Origin: DASZGI01 sp035938995
Lineage (GTDB): Bacteria > Actinomycetota > Actinomycetes > Streptomycetales > Catenulisporaceae
NCBI RefSeq assembly: GCF_035938995.1
Contig: NZ_DASZGI010000195.1
Location: 1 to 16,229 of the forward strand
DNA length: 16,229 nucleotides
Reading direction: 5' to 3'
The position numbers were made by a program, and so were the translations under genes. Below the pieces are notes generated by a model. That model saw only the letters and a list, made by a program, of their open reading frames with translations. It was not told where the DNA came from and did no database searches. Each line of letters starts with the position of its first letter. Position 1 is the stretch's first letter. Of this stretch, positions 9,132-16,113 are shown piece by piece.

Positions 9132-10195
9132 GCCCGGACGCCTTCCTCGGTGCCGTAGAGCCAGCAGGCGGCCCAGTGGCCGGGCGGGGAGACGTCGAAC
9201 CGCGGCGGCAGCTCGGCCCGGCAGATGTCCATCGCGTGCGGACAGCGCGGATGGAACCGGCATCCGGACGGCGGATGGATCAGGTTCGCCGGCTCGCCCG
9301 CGTCCTCGCCCGCCCGGTCGGGATCGCCGCCCTCGCCGCCCTCGATCCGGTCGGGATCCGGCGCCGACGCGATCAGCAGGCGCGTGTACGGGTGCGCCGG
9401 GTTCTGCGTGACGCTCTCGCTGTCGCCGCCCTCGACGATCCGCCCGGCGTACATCACCTGGGTGTCGTCGGCGAAGTAGCGGGCCGAGGCGATGTCGTGG
9501 GTGATGTAGAGGATCGCCAGGTGCATCCGTTCCTTGAGATCCCGCAGCAGGTTGAGCACGCCGAGCCGGATGGAGACGTCGAGCATGGACACCGGTTCGT
9601 CGGCCAGCAGCGCCTCGGGGTCGGCGGCCAGCGCCCGGGCGATCGCGACGCGCTGGCGCTGGCCGCCGGACAGCTCGTGCGGGAACTTGTCCACGTACCG
9701 CTCCGGCGGGGTCAGCTGCACCCGCCGCAGCAGGTCGCGAAGCGCCTCCTCGAGCTCGGCCGAGCTGCGCCCGGCGCGTTGGTGGATCTTCAGCGCCCTC
9801 GTCAGGTGGTAGCGCACCGTGTGCACCGGGTTCAGCGAGGCGAACGGGTCCTGGAAGATCATCTGGACCTGTCCGCTGTACGCCCGGAAGCGGCGGCCCC
9901 GGCGCACCGTCGTGGAGCCGCCGTGCAGCAGGATGTCGCCGCCGGTGCGCGGGTAGAGCTGGGCGAGTAGCCGCGCGACGGTGGACTTGCCCGAGCCGGA
10001 CTCGCCGACCAGGGCGGTGACCCTGCCGCGGCGCAGCGTCAGGGTCACGTCGTCGACCGCGTGCACGGCGAGTCGCGGGCCGGAGAACGCCGCGCGCAGG
10101 TGGCGGCGCACCGGGAAGTGTTTCGTCAGGTCCCTGGCTTCGAGGACGACGTCGCCGGCTGTCCCGGTCGCGGGCTGCGTCTCGCTCAGCGTCAT
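9128..10195 (-). CDS. ABC transporter ATP-binding protein, OppF/DppF type
   Basis: This 355-residue ATPase has Walker A GESGSGKS (64-71), Q-loop MIFQDPFASLNP, signature LSGGQRQR (175-182), Walker B ending in ADEP (199-201) and H233. Cys 312, 318, 325 and 344 in the C-terminal HPY region match the iron-sulphur pattern of its partner. It is the first gene after the binding protein, separated by 100 bp that contain a 19-bp perfect hairpin, and has its own strong AGGAGAGAAG ribosome binding site before ATG 10195. An acidic, glycine-rich insertion (about residues 284-300, GGEGGDPDRAGEDAGE) precedes the cysteine region. It partners the ATPase at 6088-7092. Confidence 0.95.
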   Translation of the reverse strand: MTLSETQPATGTAGDVVLEARDLTKHFPVRRHLRAAFSGPRLAVHAVDDVTLTLRRGRVTALVGESGSGKSTVARLLAQLYPRTGGDILLHGGSTTVRRGRRFRAYSGQVQMIFQDPFASLNPVHTVRYHLTRALKIHQRAGRSSAELEEALRDLLRRVQLTPPERYVDKFPHELSGGQRQRVAIARALAADPEALLADEPVSMLDVSIRLGVLNLLRDLKERMHLAILYITHDIASARYFADDTQVMYAGRIVEGGDSESVTQNPAHPYTRLLIASAPDPDRIEGGEGGDPDRAGEDAGEPANLIHPPSGCRFHPRCPHAMDICRAELPPRFDVSPPGHWAACWLYGTEEGVRA

Positions 10196-10244
10196 GGGCT
10201 TCTTCTCTCCTCGATCATGGCGGCGGCGCGGGCCTGCCGCGTGC

Positions 10245-10289
10245 CCCGCTCCGGTGGCGCGCCCGGCGGAGGCGCGCCACCGGAGCGGG
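10245..10289. terminator. Perfect 19-bp intercistronic hairpin after the binding-protein gene
   Basis: CCCGCTCCGGTGGCGCGCC (10245-10263) is exactly complementary to 10271-10289 across a 7-nt loop. On the minus strand it starts 6 nt after the binding-protein stop and ends 49 nt before the next gene. No U-run follows, so partial termination or blocking of 3' exonucleases is more likely than full termination. Either would raise binding-protein mRNA over the membrane components, as intercistronic repeats do after malE. Confidence 0.75.
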
Positions 10290-10295
10290 AGCCGG

Positions 10296-11975
10296 TCAGG
10301 ACGTGGCCGGGCTCAGGTGCATGACCACGTCCAGAGCCTGGGTTATCGTCGGCTGGATCGGCGCGTACGGGTTGGAGTCGTCCGGCCAACCCGCCCAGTG
10401 CTTGGTGGAGTACTCGGCGCCGTAGTTGCCCGCCGAGGTCGGGATCATGGGCGCCTGGCTGACCATGATCTGCTCCAGGGTGTTCAGCGCGGCCGTGCGG
10501 GTGGCGTCGTCGGTCGCGTTGGCGTACTGCTGGAGCGCGGCGGTCGCGTCGGGGCTGTTGAAGCGCCCGTAGTTGCCCGAGTTGGCGGCCTGGCCGATCG
10601 GGACGAGCGCGGCGCCGTCCATGATGTTCTCGTACATGTCGTACGGGGTCGCCCCGCCGTTGCTCCAGTGCATCGCGGCCTGGAAGCTGCCGTTGGCGAT
10701 CGCGGTGAACCAGGCGTTGGCGTCGGCCTTGATGATGGTGACGTTGATGCCGATGGTCGCCAGGTTGTCGTGGATGATCGACAGGTCGGTCTGGTAGTCG
10801 CTCCAGCCGGCCGGGTCGGTCACGGTCAGGGTCACCGGCTTGCCGCTCGGGTCCATCAGGGTCGTGCCGCTGTAGGTGAAGCCGTGCGAGGTGAGCAGCG
10901 ACTTGGCGGCGTCCGGGGTCTGCTGGCCGTTGACGCCCTTGTACTGCGAGACGATGAACGAGTCGCCGGCCGGCGAGGGCAGCCCGGTGATGTTGTCGAT
11001 CTCCGGCTTGAAGTAGCCCGACTCACCCTCGTTGAAGATGTCGGCGCGGTTGATCACCATGCCGGCCGCCTGGCGCAGGTACTGGTTGTCCCACGGCTTG
11101 ACCGTGGTGTTGAACCAGAGGCCGTCGGCGCTCAGCGAGGGCGGGAACCACAGCTTGTAGTGCGGGTCGCGGCCGGCGAAGACGGTCTTCGCGTCCGGGA
11201 TGAAGACGTAGCTCCACTCGGTCGCACCGGTGATCAGTGCCGTGGTCTCGGTGTCGTTGCCGCTGTAAGTGCTGTAGCGCAACTGTGCGACCTTGGGCGG
11301 GGTCTGCCAGTAGCCGCTGCTGCGGACATCCAGGGTGACGGTCTGCGGCGTGAAGGTCTTCAGGACGTACGGGCCGGTGCCGACCGGGTTGGCGATGGTG
11401 TCGGTGGTCGGGTCGGCGAGCTTGGACCAGATGTGCTGGGGGACCACGAAGGTGGACAGCACCTTGGCCTGGGTCACGTACTGCGATTGGCTGAACGTCA
11501 CGGTCACCTGGTTGCCGCTGACGGTCGCGTCGGTGATCGGCAGGGCGTTGGTGTTGAGCGCCGCGTACTGCTTGAGGATGCTGAACGAGTAGGCGACGTC
11601 GTTGGCGGTCATCGGGGTGCCGTCGGAGAACGTCACACCGCTGCGGACGGTGAAGGTGACCGACTTGTAGTCCGGCGACCAGGTCCACGCGGTCGCCAGC
11701 CACGGCGTGGGCTTCGACGTGGGCTGAACGAGGTTCACCATCGCCAGCGGTTCGTAGATCATGTAGCGGTAGCCGTAGTTCGACGCGGCCGAAGTGGCCA
11801 GGTAAGGGTTGTTGTTGTCCTTCATGGAGGCGCCGTCGGGCATGCTCACGTTCAGCACGCCGGAGGAGCCGCCGCTCGGGCTGCCCGTCTTCGCTGTGCT
11901 GTTGCTACAGGCGGACAGGGCGGCGACCGCCAGGCTGCCCGCCACTACGGCGGTGATTGAGCGGTTCACACGCAT
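10296..11975 (-). CDS. Family 5 extracellular solute-binding lipoprotein (beta-glucoside/oligosaccharide?)
   Basis: This 559-residue protein begins MRVNRSITAVVAGSLAVAAL and continues with the lipobox LSAC (C23), so it is lipidated and tethered outside the membrane. The mature part matches SBP family 5 (OppA/DppA fold): YEPLAMVN, TWSPDYKSVTFTVRSGVTFSDGTPMTANDVAYSF and NPVGTGPYVL are characteristic segments. The mature domain is rich in Trp and Tyr, usual in sugar binders but not decisive. It feeds the two-permease, two-ATPase transporter encoded next. A GAGG site 5 nt before ATG 11975 supports the start. Family 5 proteins are mostly called peptide binders, but members in Thermotoga and Pyrococcus bind cellobiose and other beta-glucosides, and the flanking GH1 and GH3 genes support that here (inference). 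Confidence 0.95.
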   Translation of the reverse strand: MRVNRSITAVVAGSLAVAALSACSNSTAKTGSPSGGSSGVLNVSMPDGASMKDNNNPYLATSAASNYGYRYMIYEPLAMVNLVQPTSKPTPWLATAWTWSPDYKSVTFTVRSGVTFSDGTPMTANDVAYSFSILKQYAALNTNALPITDATVSGNQVTVTFSQSQYVTQAKVLSTFVVPQHIWSKLADPTTDTIANPVGTGPYVLKTFTPQTVTLDVRSSGYWQTPPKVAQLRYSTYSGNDTETTALITGATEWSYVFIPDAKTVFAGRDPHYKLWFPPSLSADGLWFNTTVKPWDNQYLRQAAGMVINRADIFNEGESGYFKPEIDNITGLPSPAGDSFIVSQYKGVNGQQTPDAAKSLLTSHGFTYSGTTLMDPSGKPVTLTVTDPAGWSDYQTDLSIIHDNLATIGINVTIIKADANAWFTAIANGSFQAAMHWSNGGATPYDMYENIMDGAALVPIGQAANSGNYGRFNSPDATAALQQYANATDDATRTAALNTLEQIMVSQAPMIPTSAGNYGAEYSTKHWAGWPDDSNPYAPIQPTITQALDVVMHLSPATS

Positions 11976-12040
11976 GAATCCTCATTTCGGATTTGGCAGT
12001 CACTTGAAGATGCGGCTCGCCACGTGGATGGAGACTTGCG

Positions 12041-12070
12041 CCACTCGCCGCGTGCCACCGCCGCGAGTGG
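12041..12070. terminator. Hairpin between lacI and the binding-protein gene
   Basis: CCACTCGCCGCG (12041-12052) pairs with 12059-12070 in 11 of 12 positions across a 6-nt loop. It lies 50 nt after the lacI stop and about 65 nt before the binding-protein ATG. It may attenuate lacI read-through. The 145-bp gap (11976-12120) shows no convincing -35/-10 pair for the binding-protein gene and no copy of either operator found upstream of lacI. Confidence 0.4.
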
Positions 12071-12120
12071 GTGTGACTGGGCGGGTCGGGGGCGTCGCCG
12101 TGCTCCCGGCCACTCCTGGA

Positions 12121-13164
12121 TCATTGCTGTGCTTTTATTCCGTCCGGTCCGGCGGTCGAGCCCCGCACGACCAGGGTGGTCGGCAGGACGACGGGCGATT
12201 CGGGCAGGGGGTGGCCCTCGAAATGGCCCATGAGCGTGCGGGCCGCGGTCTCGCCCATCTCCCGCAGCGGCTGGTGCACCGTGGTCAGCGGCGGGTCCGT
12301 ATTCGATGCCTGAGGTACATCGTCGAACCCGACGACCGCCACGTCCTTCGGCACGCAGAGCCCGGCGTCGCGCAGGGCCTGGATCGCCCCGGCGGCGGAC
12401 AGGTCGTTGTGCGCGAAGACCGCGTCGAAGCTCAGCCCGGCCCGGAGCATCCGGCCGGCCTTGAGCAGCCGGGCGACCTCCTGGCGGCCGCCGTCGAAGG
12501 TGAAGTCGCCGTCGACGACGCACCAGGGTTCGAGCGGGCGGCCGGCCTCGGCGTAGACCTCGGCGAATCCGGCCAGCCGTTCCTGCGTGCAGCCGAGGTT
12601 CTCCGGGCCGCTGACCACGATCGGCCGGTTGCGGCCTAGACGCAACAGGTGCCGGGCGGCCGCCTGCGCGCCCTCCCTGTTGGTGGTGGAGACCGACGGG
12701 AAGTCCTCCGGCTGCTTGGCCCGGTCGTCGATGAGCATCACCGGCAGCCCGCCGCGGTAGAGCCCCGCGATGAACTCCAGCGTGCCCTCGGGCTCGATCA
12801 ACAGCAGGCCGTCGAAGGACTTCGCCGAGGCCTGAGACGCGAATCGGCGGATGGAGTCCTCGCCGCGGCTGCAGCTGAACAGCAGCAGCCCGTAGCCCTT
12901 CTCCTCCACGGCGTCGATCACGCCCTGGATCACCTCGCCCATCCACGGCCAGGTGAGGGAGGGGACGAGCATTCCGAGGACCTTCGTGCGCCCGCGGGCG
13001 AGGCTGACCGCCCCGGCGCTCGGCACGTATCCCAGCTCGTCGATCACCCGGCGAACCCGCTCGGCGGTGGCCGGATCAAGCTCGCCCTTGCCGTTCAGCA
13101 CGCGGGAGACCGTGGTCTTGCTGACCCCGGCCCTGGCCGCGACATCTGCCATGGTGATCGGCAT
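12121..13164 (-). CDS. LacI-family transcriptional repressor of the glycoside locus
   Basis: This 347-residue regulator has an N-terminal helix-turn-helix at residues 4-23 (TMADVAARAGVSKTTVSRVL) and hinge helix SLARGRT with the leucine that intercalates at the central CG of LacI operators. The effector domain has the periplasmic-binding-protein fold: GMLVPSLTWPWMGEVIQGV, DGLLLIEPEG, the FAHNDLSAAGAIQALRDAG segment and VAVVGFDDVP. ATG 13164 is preceded by a consensus AAGGAGGG site 10 nt upstream. It is divergent from GH3 and upstream of the transporter operon on the same strand, so it probably represses both and is released by an imported sugar. Its promoter carries a palindromic operator, suggesting autoregulation. 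Resemblance to cellobiose regulators such as CebR is by context only. Confidence 0.95.
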   Translation of the reverse strand: MPITMADVAARAGVSKTTVSRVLNGKGELDPATAERVRRVIDELGYVPSAGAVSLARGRTKVLGMLVPSLTWPWMGEVIQGVIDAVEEKGYGLLLFSCSRGEDSIRRFASQASAKSFDGLLLIEPEGTLEFIAGLYRGGLPVMLIDDRAKQPEDFPSVSTTNREGAQAAARHLLRLGRNRPIVVSGPENLGCTQERLAGFAEVYAEAGRPLEPWCVVDGDFTFDGGRQEVARLLKAGRMLRAGLSFDAVFAHNDLSAAGAIQALRDAGLCVPKDVAVVGFDDVPQASNTDPPLTTVHQPLREMGETAARTLMGHFEGHPLPESPVVLPTTLVVRGSTAGPDGIKAQQ

Positions 13165-13213
13165 TGGGCTGGATCCCTCCTTACGCGTCGCGGGTCCGTC
13201 GTTGCACCGGTAC

Positions 13214-13245
13214 GCACGGAACCGATTCCGGAACCGGTTCCGTGC
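13214..13245. promoter_or_regulatory. 32-bp palindromic double operator at the lacI promoter
   Basis: The 32 bp form a palindrome with a single mismatched pair: arms GCACGGAACCG and CGGTTCCGTGC around a TTCCGGAA centre. It consists of two abutting 12-bp boxes, GGAACCGATTCC (13218-13229) and GGAACCGGTTCC (13230-13241), each with the central CG typical of LacI-family operators. It starts at the predicted lacI transcription start and runs downstream of it, 50-81 bp before the lacI ATG. Confidence 0.75.
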
Positions 13246-13250
13246 GGAGT

Positions 13251-13279
13251 AGTGAACCGGGTCGCCGCGGGCGCGTCAA
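13251..13279 (-). promoter_or_regulatory. Promoter of lacI and possibly the transporter operon
   Basis: Read on the minus strand, -35 TTGACG (13274-13279) is separated by 17 bp from -10 TTCACT (13251-13256). Transcription should start near 13244, at the edge of the palindromic operator. The -10 is weak (3 of 6 consensus bases). Confidence 0.5.
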
Positions 13280-13327
13280 TAGTCCGAAGAGCACGGCAAG
13301 GTAACGGTGTACGGCCTGGGACGGGGC

Positions 13328-13357
13328 TTGACAGCGTGCGCCGCCGACCGGGAATCT
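13328..13357 (+). promoter_or_regulatory. Promoter of the GH3 gene
   Basis: A perfect -35 TTGACA (13328-13333) is followed after 18 bp by a weak -10 GAATCT (13352-13357). The start is expected near 13364, immediately before the GGAGAGCGCTCTCC palindrome, so repression by a protein bound just downstream fits. A weak -10 with a perfect -35 is common in G+C-rich actinomycetes. Confidence 0.5.
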
Positions 13358-13365
13358 TCAACCGG

Positions 13366-13379
13366 GGAGAGCGCTCTCC
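13366..13379. promoter_or_regulatory. LacI/CebR-type operator at the GH3 promoter
   Basis: GGAGAGCGCTCTCC is a perfect 14-bp palindrome centred on CG. It resembles the streptomycete CebR box TGGGAGCGCTCCCA, sharing the central GAGCGCTC, and lies just past the predicted GH3 start site, 25 bp before the ATG. It differs clearly from the GGAACC-type operator upstream of lacI. Confidence 0.7.
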
Positions 13380-13404
13380 AACGGGACACAGGGAGGGAGG
13401 CGCC

Positions 13405-15915
13405 ATGCGCGGCGCGTCGGACGGGGACCTCGGTGAGCGGATCTCCCGGCTGAGTCTGGAGCAGAAGATCCGCCTGCTGTCCGGCGAGTCGGTCTTCCGC
13501 GTCGCCGCGGAGCCCGCCATCGGCCTCGAGGCGATGGTCACCTCCGACGGCCCGGTAGGCGTGCGCGGGGAGCGGTGGGACGAGCGGGACACGGCGCTCG
13601 CCCTCCCGTCCGCGACGGCGATGGCAGCCACCTGGGATGAGGACCTCGTCGAACAGCTCGGCGGGGTCCTCGCGTCCGAAGCCCGCCGCAAGGGAGTCAG
13701 CGTCCTGCTGGCCCCGACACTGAACCTGCACCGCTCGCCCGTCGGCGGACGCCACTTCGAGTGCTTCTCCGAGGACCCGCTGCTCACCTCCCGCATCGGC
13801 GCGGCGTACATCAGGGGTGTGCAAGCGGGAGGAGTCGCCGCGACGGCGAAGCACTACGTGGCCAACGATTCGGAGACCGAGCGGCTGACCGTCGACGCGC
13901 GTGTAGACGAGCGGACGCTGCGCGAGGTCTACATGGCACCGTTCGAGGCAGCGGTGCGGGCCGGGGTCTGGGTGGTGATGTCGGCCTACAACTCGGTGAA
14001 CGGCGCGTCGATGTCGGAGAGCCCGCTGCTGGCGGAGCCGCTCAAGGGCGAATGGGGCTTCGACGGCGTCCTGGTGTCGGACTGGGGAGCGGTCCGCTCG
14101 ACCCTCCCATCGGCCAAATCCGCGCAAGACCTTGCGATGCCCGGCCCGAACGAGCACTGGGGCCGGCCGCTGCTGGAGGCTGTCCGGTCCGGCGAGATCG
14201 CGGAATCAGCCATCGACGAAAAGCTGAGCCGCATCCTCCGCCTCGCCGCCCGCGTCGGCGCTCTAGACGCCACCACAGCCACCCCTGCCACACCCGACTT
14301 CCGTCCCCTCCTCCGCCACGCCGCAGCCGCCGGAAGCGTCCTACTGCGCAACGAGGGCGGTCTGCTCCCCATCGACCGCGCAGACCTCAAGCGCCTGGCA
14401 GTGATCGGCCCGAACGCCGCGACCGCCCGGATCCAGGGCGGCGGCAGCGCGAGCGTGTTCCCCAGCTCGTCCGTCTCGCCGCTCGACGGGATCCGCGCGG
14501 CACTGGACGGCACCGCAAAGGTCGAATACGCAGCGGGAGCGCACATCACCGTGCGCCCGACACCCCTGAGCCCGGCCGGCACCACCGACCCGAAGAGCGG
14601 CGAGCCAGGCGTGCGAGTGCGCTACCTGGACGCGGAAGGCGCGGAGGTGCACAGCGAGCACCGACTCAGCGGCCGGGTCCTCGAGCCGACGGTCGACTGG
14701 GCGTCGATCTCGCACGCCACGACCGTCGAGATCAGCGCGCGCCTGTACCCGGGAGTCGACGGCGACTGGCAGATCGGCATCGTCGGCCTCGGCGCAGTCA
14801 CCCTGCAAGTAGACGACAGGCTCCTGATCGACGAGACAATCCACAAGGAGTCCGACGACCCGACGTACGTCCACGTCGCGCCTTCATTCCGCCAGGCGCC
14901 GGTGAAGGCGACAGGCGGCGTACCGCTCGACTTGATCGCCCGACGAGACCTGGCGCCCGGCACCGGCCTCGCCGTGGCACTGACCGCCGACCCACCCCGC
15001 CGCGACGCAGACGACGAACTGGCCGCGGCAGTCGAGCTCGCAAAGGCCTGCGACGCCGCGATCGTGGTCGTGGGCACGACGGAAGAGATCGAAAGCGAGG
15101 GCTTCGACCGCACGAGCCTCGCACTGCCCGGCCGCCAAGACGAACTCGTGGCCGCGATCGCGGCGGTCAACCCCCGCACGATCGTGATCGTCAACGCGGG
15201 CGGCCCGGTCCTCCTGCCGTGGCGGGAGGACGTGGGGGCGGTGCTGCTGAGCTGGTTTCCGGGGCAGGAGGCGGGCGACGGCCTCGCCGACGTGCTCTTC
15301 GGCGAACGGGAACCAGGCGGCCGCCTGCCCACCACCTGGGGAGCGGCCGAGGAGGATGTCCCGATCCTCGACACGACACCGGTCAACGGAGTCCTCGACT
15401 ACAGCGAAGGCGTCCACGTCGGCTATCGAGCGTGGCTCAGGACAGGGGCAGGGGCAGGGACAGAGTCCGACCGCGCGCCCGATCCCGAGCCGATGTACTG
15501 GTTTGGCCACGGCCTCGGATACACCACCTGGGAGTACGAAGCGATCGACGTCGACACCGCGGCCCAGAACGCGGAGCGCGGCGACGACGATCATCAACAG
15601 CTCACCGTCGACGTCACGCTCCGAAACACCGGGCACCGAACCGGCCGCGAAGTCGTCCAGGTGTACCTCTCCCGCCCCGCAAGCGTGATTGACCGCCCAG
15701 CCCGCTGGCTCGCCGGCTACGCAACAGTGCAAGCGGCGCCCGGAGAAATGGTCACCGCCCGCGTCGCGATCGAGCCGCGCGCCCTCCAGCACTGGTCCGT
15801 CGACCAGGCGGCATGGCAAACCGAACCAGGCGAATTCACCATCCTGGCCGGCCGATCCGTAGCCGACCTTCCTCTAGCCGCGACTGTGACAGCACCCAGA
15901 TCCGCGGCGGCCTAG
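13405..15915 (+). CDS. GH3 beta-glucosidase with PA14-like insertion (intracellular)
   Basis: This 836-residue enzyme has the GH3 domain order: a TIM-barrel domain (about 10-290) with substrate-binding K149-H150 in AKHYVANDSE and the nucleophile D226 in VLVSDWGA; an alpha/beta sandwich domain (about 300-650) interrupted around 400-530 by a beta-rich segment resembling PA14; ESEGFDR (563-569), which holds the likely acid/base glutamate; and a C-terminal fibronectin-III-like domain (about 730-830). No signal peptide is present, so it works on imported glycosides. ATG 13405 has a GGGAGG ribosome binding site; longer in-frame extensions run into lacI and across the promoter and were rejected. PA14-bearing GH3 enzymes cleave beta-glucosides of various linkages and some plant glycosides. 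A Gly/Ala-rich stretch near 681-685 comes from a short 6-bp tandem repeat. Its stop codon coincides with the target site of a MITE-like element. Confidence 0.95.
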   Translation: MRGASDGDLGERISRLSLEQKIRLLSGESVFRVAAEPAIGLEAMVTSDGPVGVRGERWDERDTALALPSATAMAATWDEDLVEQLGGVLASEARRKGVSVLLAPTLNLHRSPVGGRHFECFSEDPLLTSRIGAAYIRGVQAGGVAATAKHYVANDSETERLTVDARVDERTLREVYMAPFEAAVRAGVWVVMSAYNSVNGASMSESPLLAEPLKGEWGFDGVLVSDWGAVRSTLPSAKSAQDLAMPGPNEHWGRPLLEAVRSGEIAESAIDEKLSRILRLAARVGALDATTATPATPDFRPLLRHAAAAGSVLLRNEGGLLPIDRADLKRLAVIGPNAATARIQGGGSASVFPSSSVSPLDGIRAALDGTAKVEYAAGAHITVRPTPLSPAGTTDPKSGEPGVRVRYLDAEGAEVHSEHRLSGRVLEPTVDWASISHATTVEISARLYPGVDGDWQIGIVGLGAVTLQVDDRLLIDETIHKESDDPTYVHVAPSFRQAPVKATGGVPLDLIARRDLAPGTGLAVALTADPPRRDADDELAAAVELAKACDAAIVVVGTTEEIESEGFDRTSLALPGRQDELVAAIAAVNPRTIVIVNAGGPVLLPWREDVGAVLLSWFPGQEAGDGLADVLFGEREPGGRLPTTWGAAEEDVPILDTTPVNGVLDYSEGVHVGYRAWLRTGAGAGTESDRAPDPEPMYWFGHGLGYTTWEYEAIDVDTAAQNAERGDDDHQQLTVDVTLRNTGHRTGREVVQVYLSRPASVIDRPARWLAGYATVQAAPGEMVTARVAIEPRALQHWSVDQAAWQTEPGEFTILAGRSVADLPLAATVTAPRSAAA

Positions 15916-16079
15916 GGCGTGTTTAAGAAGGATCGCCGGGCCCGCGACGCCTGCCACGCACGCTCGCTGCGTTGGCGAAGCACCCACATATTCCCGATAT
16001 GAGGGAGCTCCGCCGCCTTGCGATCGCACGCGTCAGACACCGCGGGCTTATCCGACGCTCCTTCTTAAACACGCCCTAG
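15912..16079. mobile_element. MITE-like palindromic element with CTAG duplication
   Basis: Perfect 17-bp terminal inverted repeats, GGCGTGTTTAAGAAGGA (15916-15932) and its complement (16059-16075), bound a 160-bp element flanked on both sides by CTAG. CTAG fits the YTAR target used by IS5-group transposons. The inside continues as an imperfect long palindrome, with CATAT-TCCCG-ATATG near its centre. It has no room for a transposase, so it would need mobilisation in trans. The left CTAG contains the GH3 stop codon TAG, so the insertion left the protein intact and became the 3' untranslated region. Confidence 0.75.
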
Positions 16080-16082
16080 CCC

Positions 16083-16113
16083 CCGGGGGAGGGTGACCAC
16101 ACCCCTCCCCCGG
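16083..16113 (+). terminator. Probable GH3 terminator hairpin
   Basis: CCGGGGGAGGG (16083-16093) pairs perfectly with CCCTCCCCCGG (16103-16113) across a 9-nt loop. It is the first strong simple hairpin after GH3 once the inserted element is set aside, and would have lain directly behind the stop codon before insertion. It lacks a U-run. Confidence 0.6.

Noticed and set aside
9981..11960. 659-codon plus-strand open frame opposite the binding-protein gene
   Set aside because: It is a typical high-GC antisense shadow (Arg/Gly/Val/Asp-rich, no motifs). The opposite strand encodes a complete lipoprotein with lipobox and family-5 signatures.
12649..13404. In-frame 252-codon N-terminal extension of the GH3 protein
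   Set aside because: It runs antisense through lacI and across the GH3 promoter and operators, its residues are arginine/alanine-rich shadow sequence, and ATG 13405 has a strong ribosome binding site and begins normal GH3 homology.
15440..15463. Short AGGGGC tandem repeat in GH3
   Set aside because: Three imperfect 6-bp units encoding Gly/Ala in a surface-type linker; slippage noise rather than a functional repeat or minisatellite.
13761..15692. 643-codon plus-strand frame inside the GH3 gene
   Set aside because: It is arginine and proline rich with no domain pattern and is fully contained in the well-supported GH3 frame.
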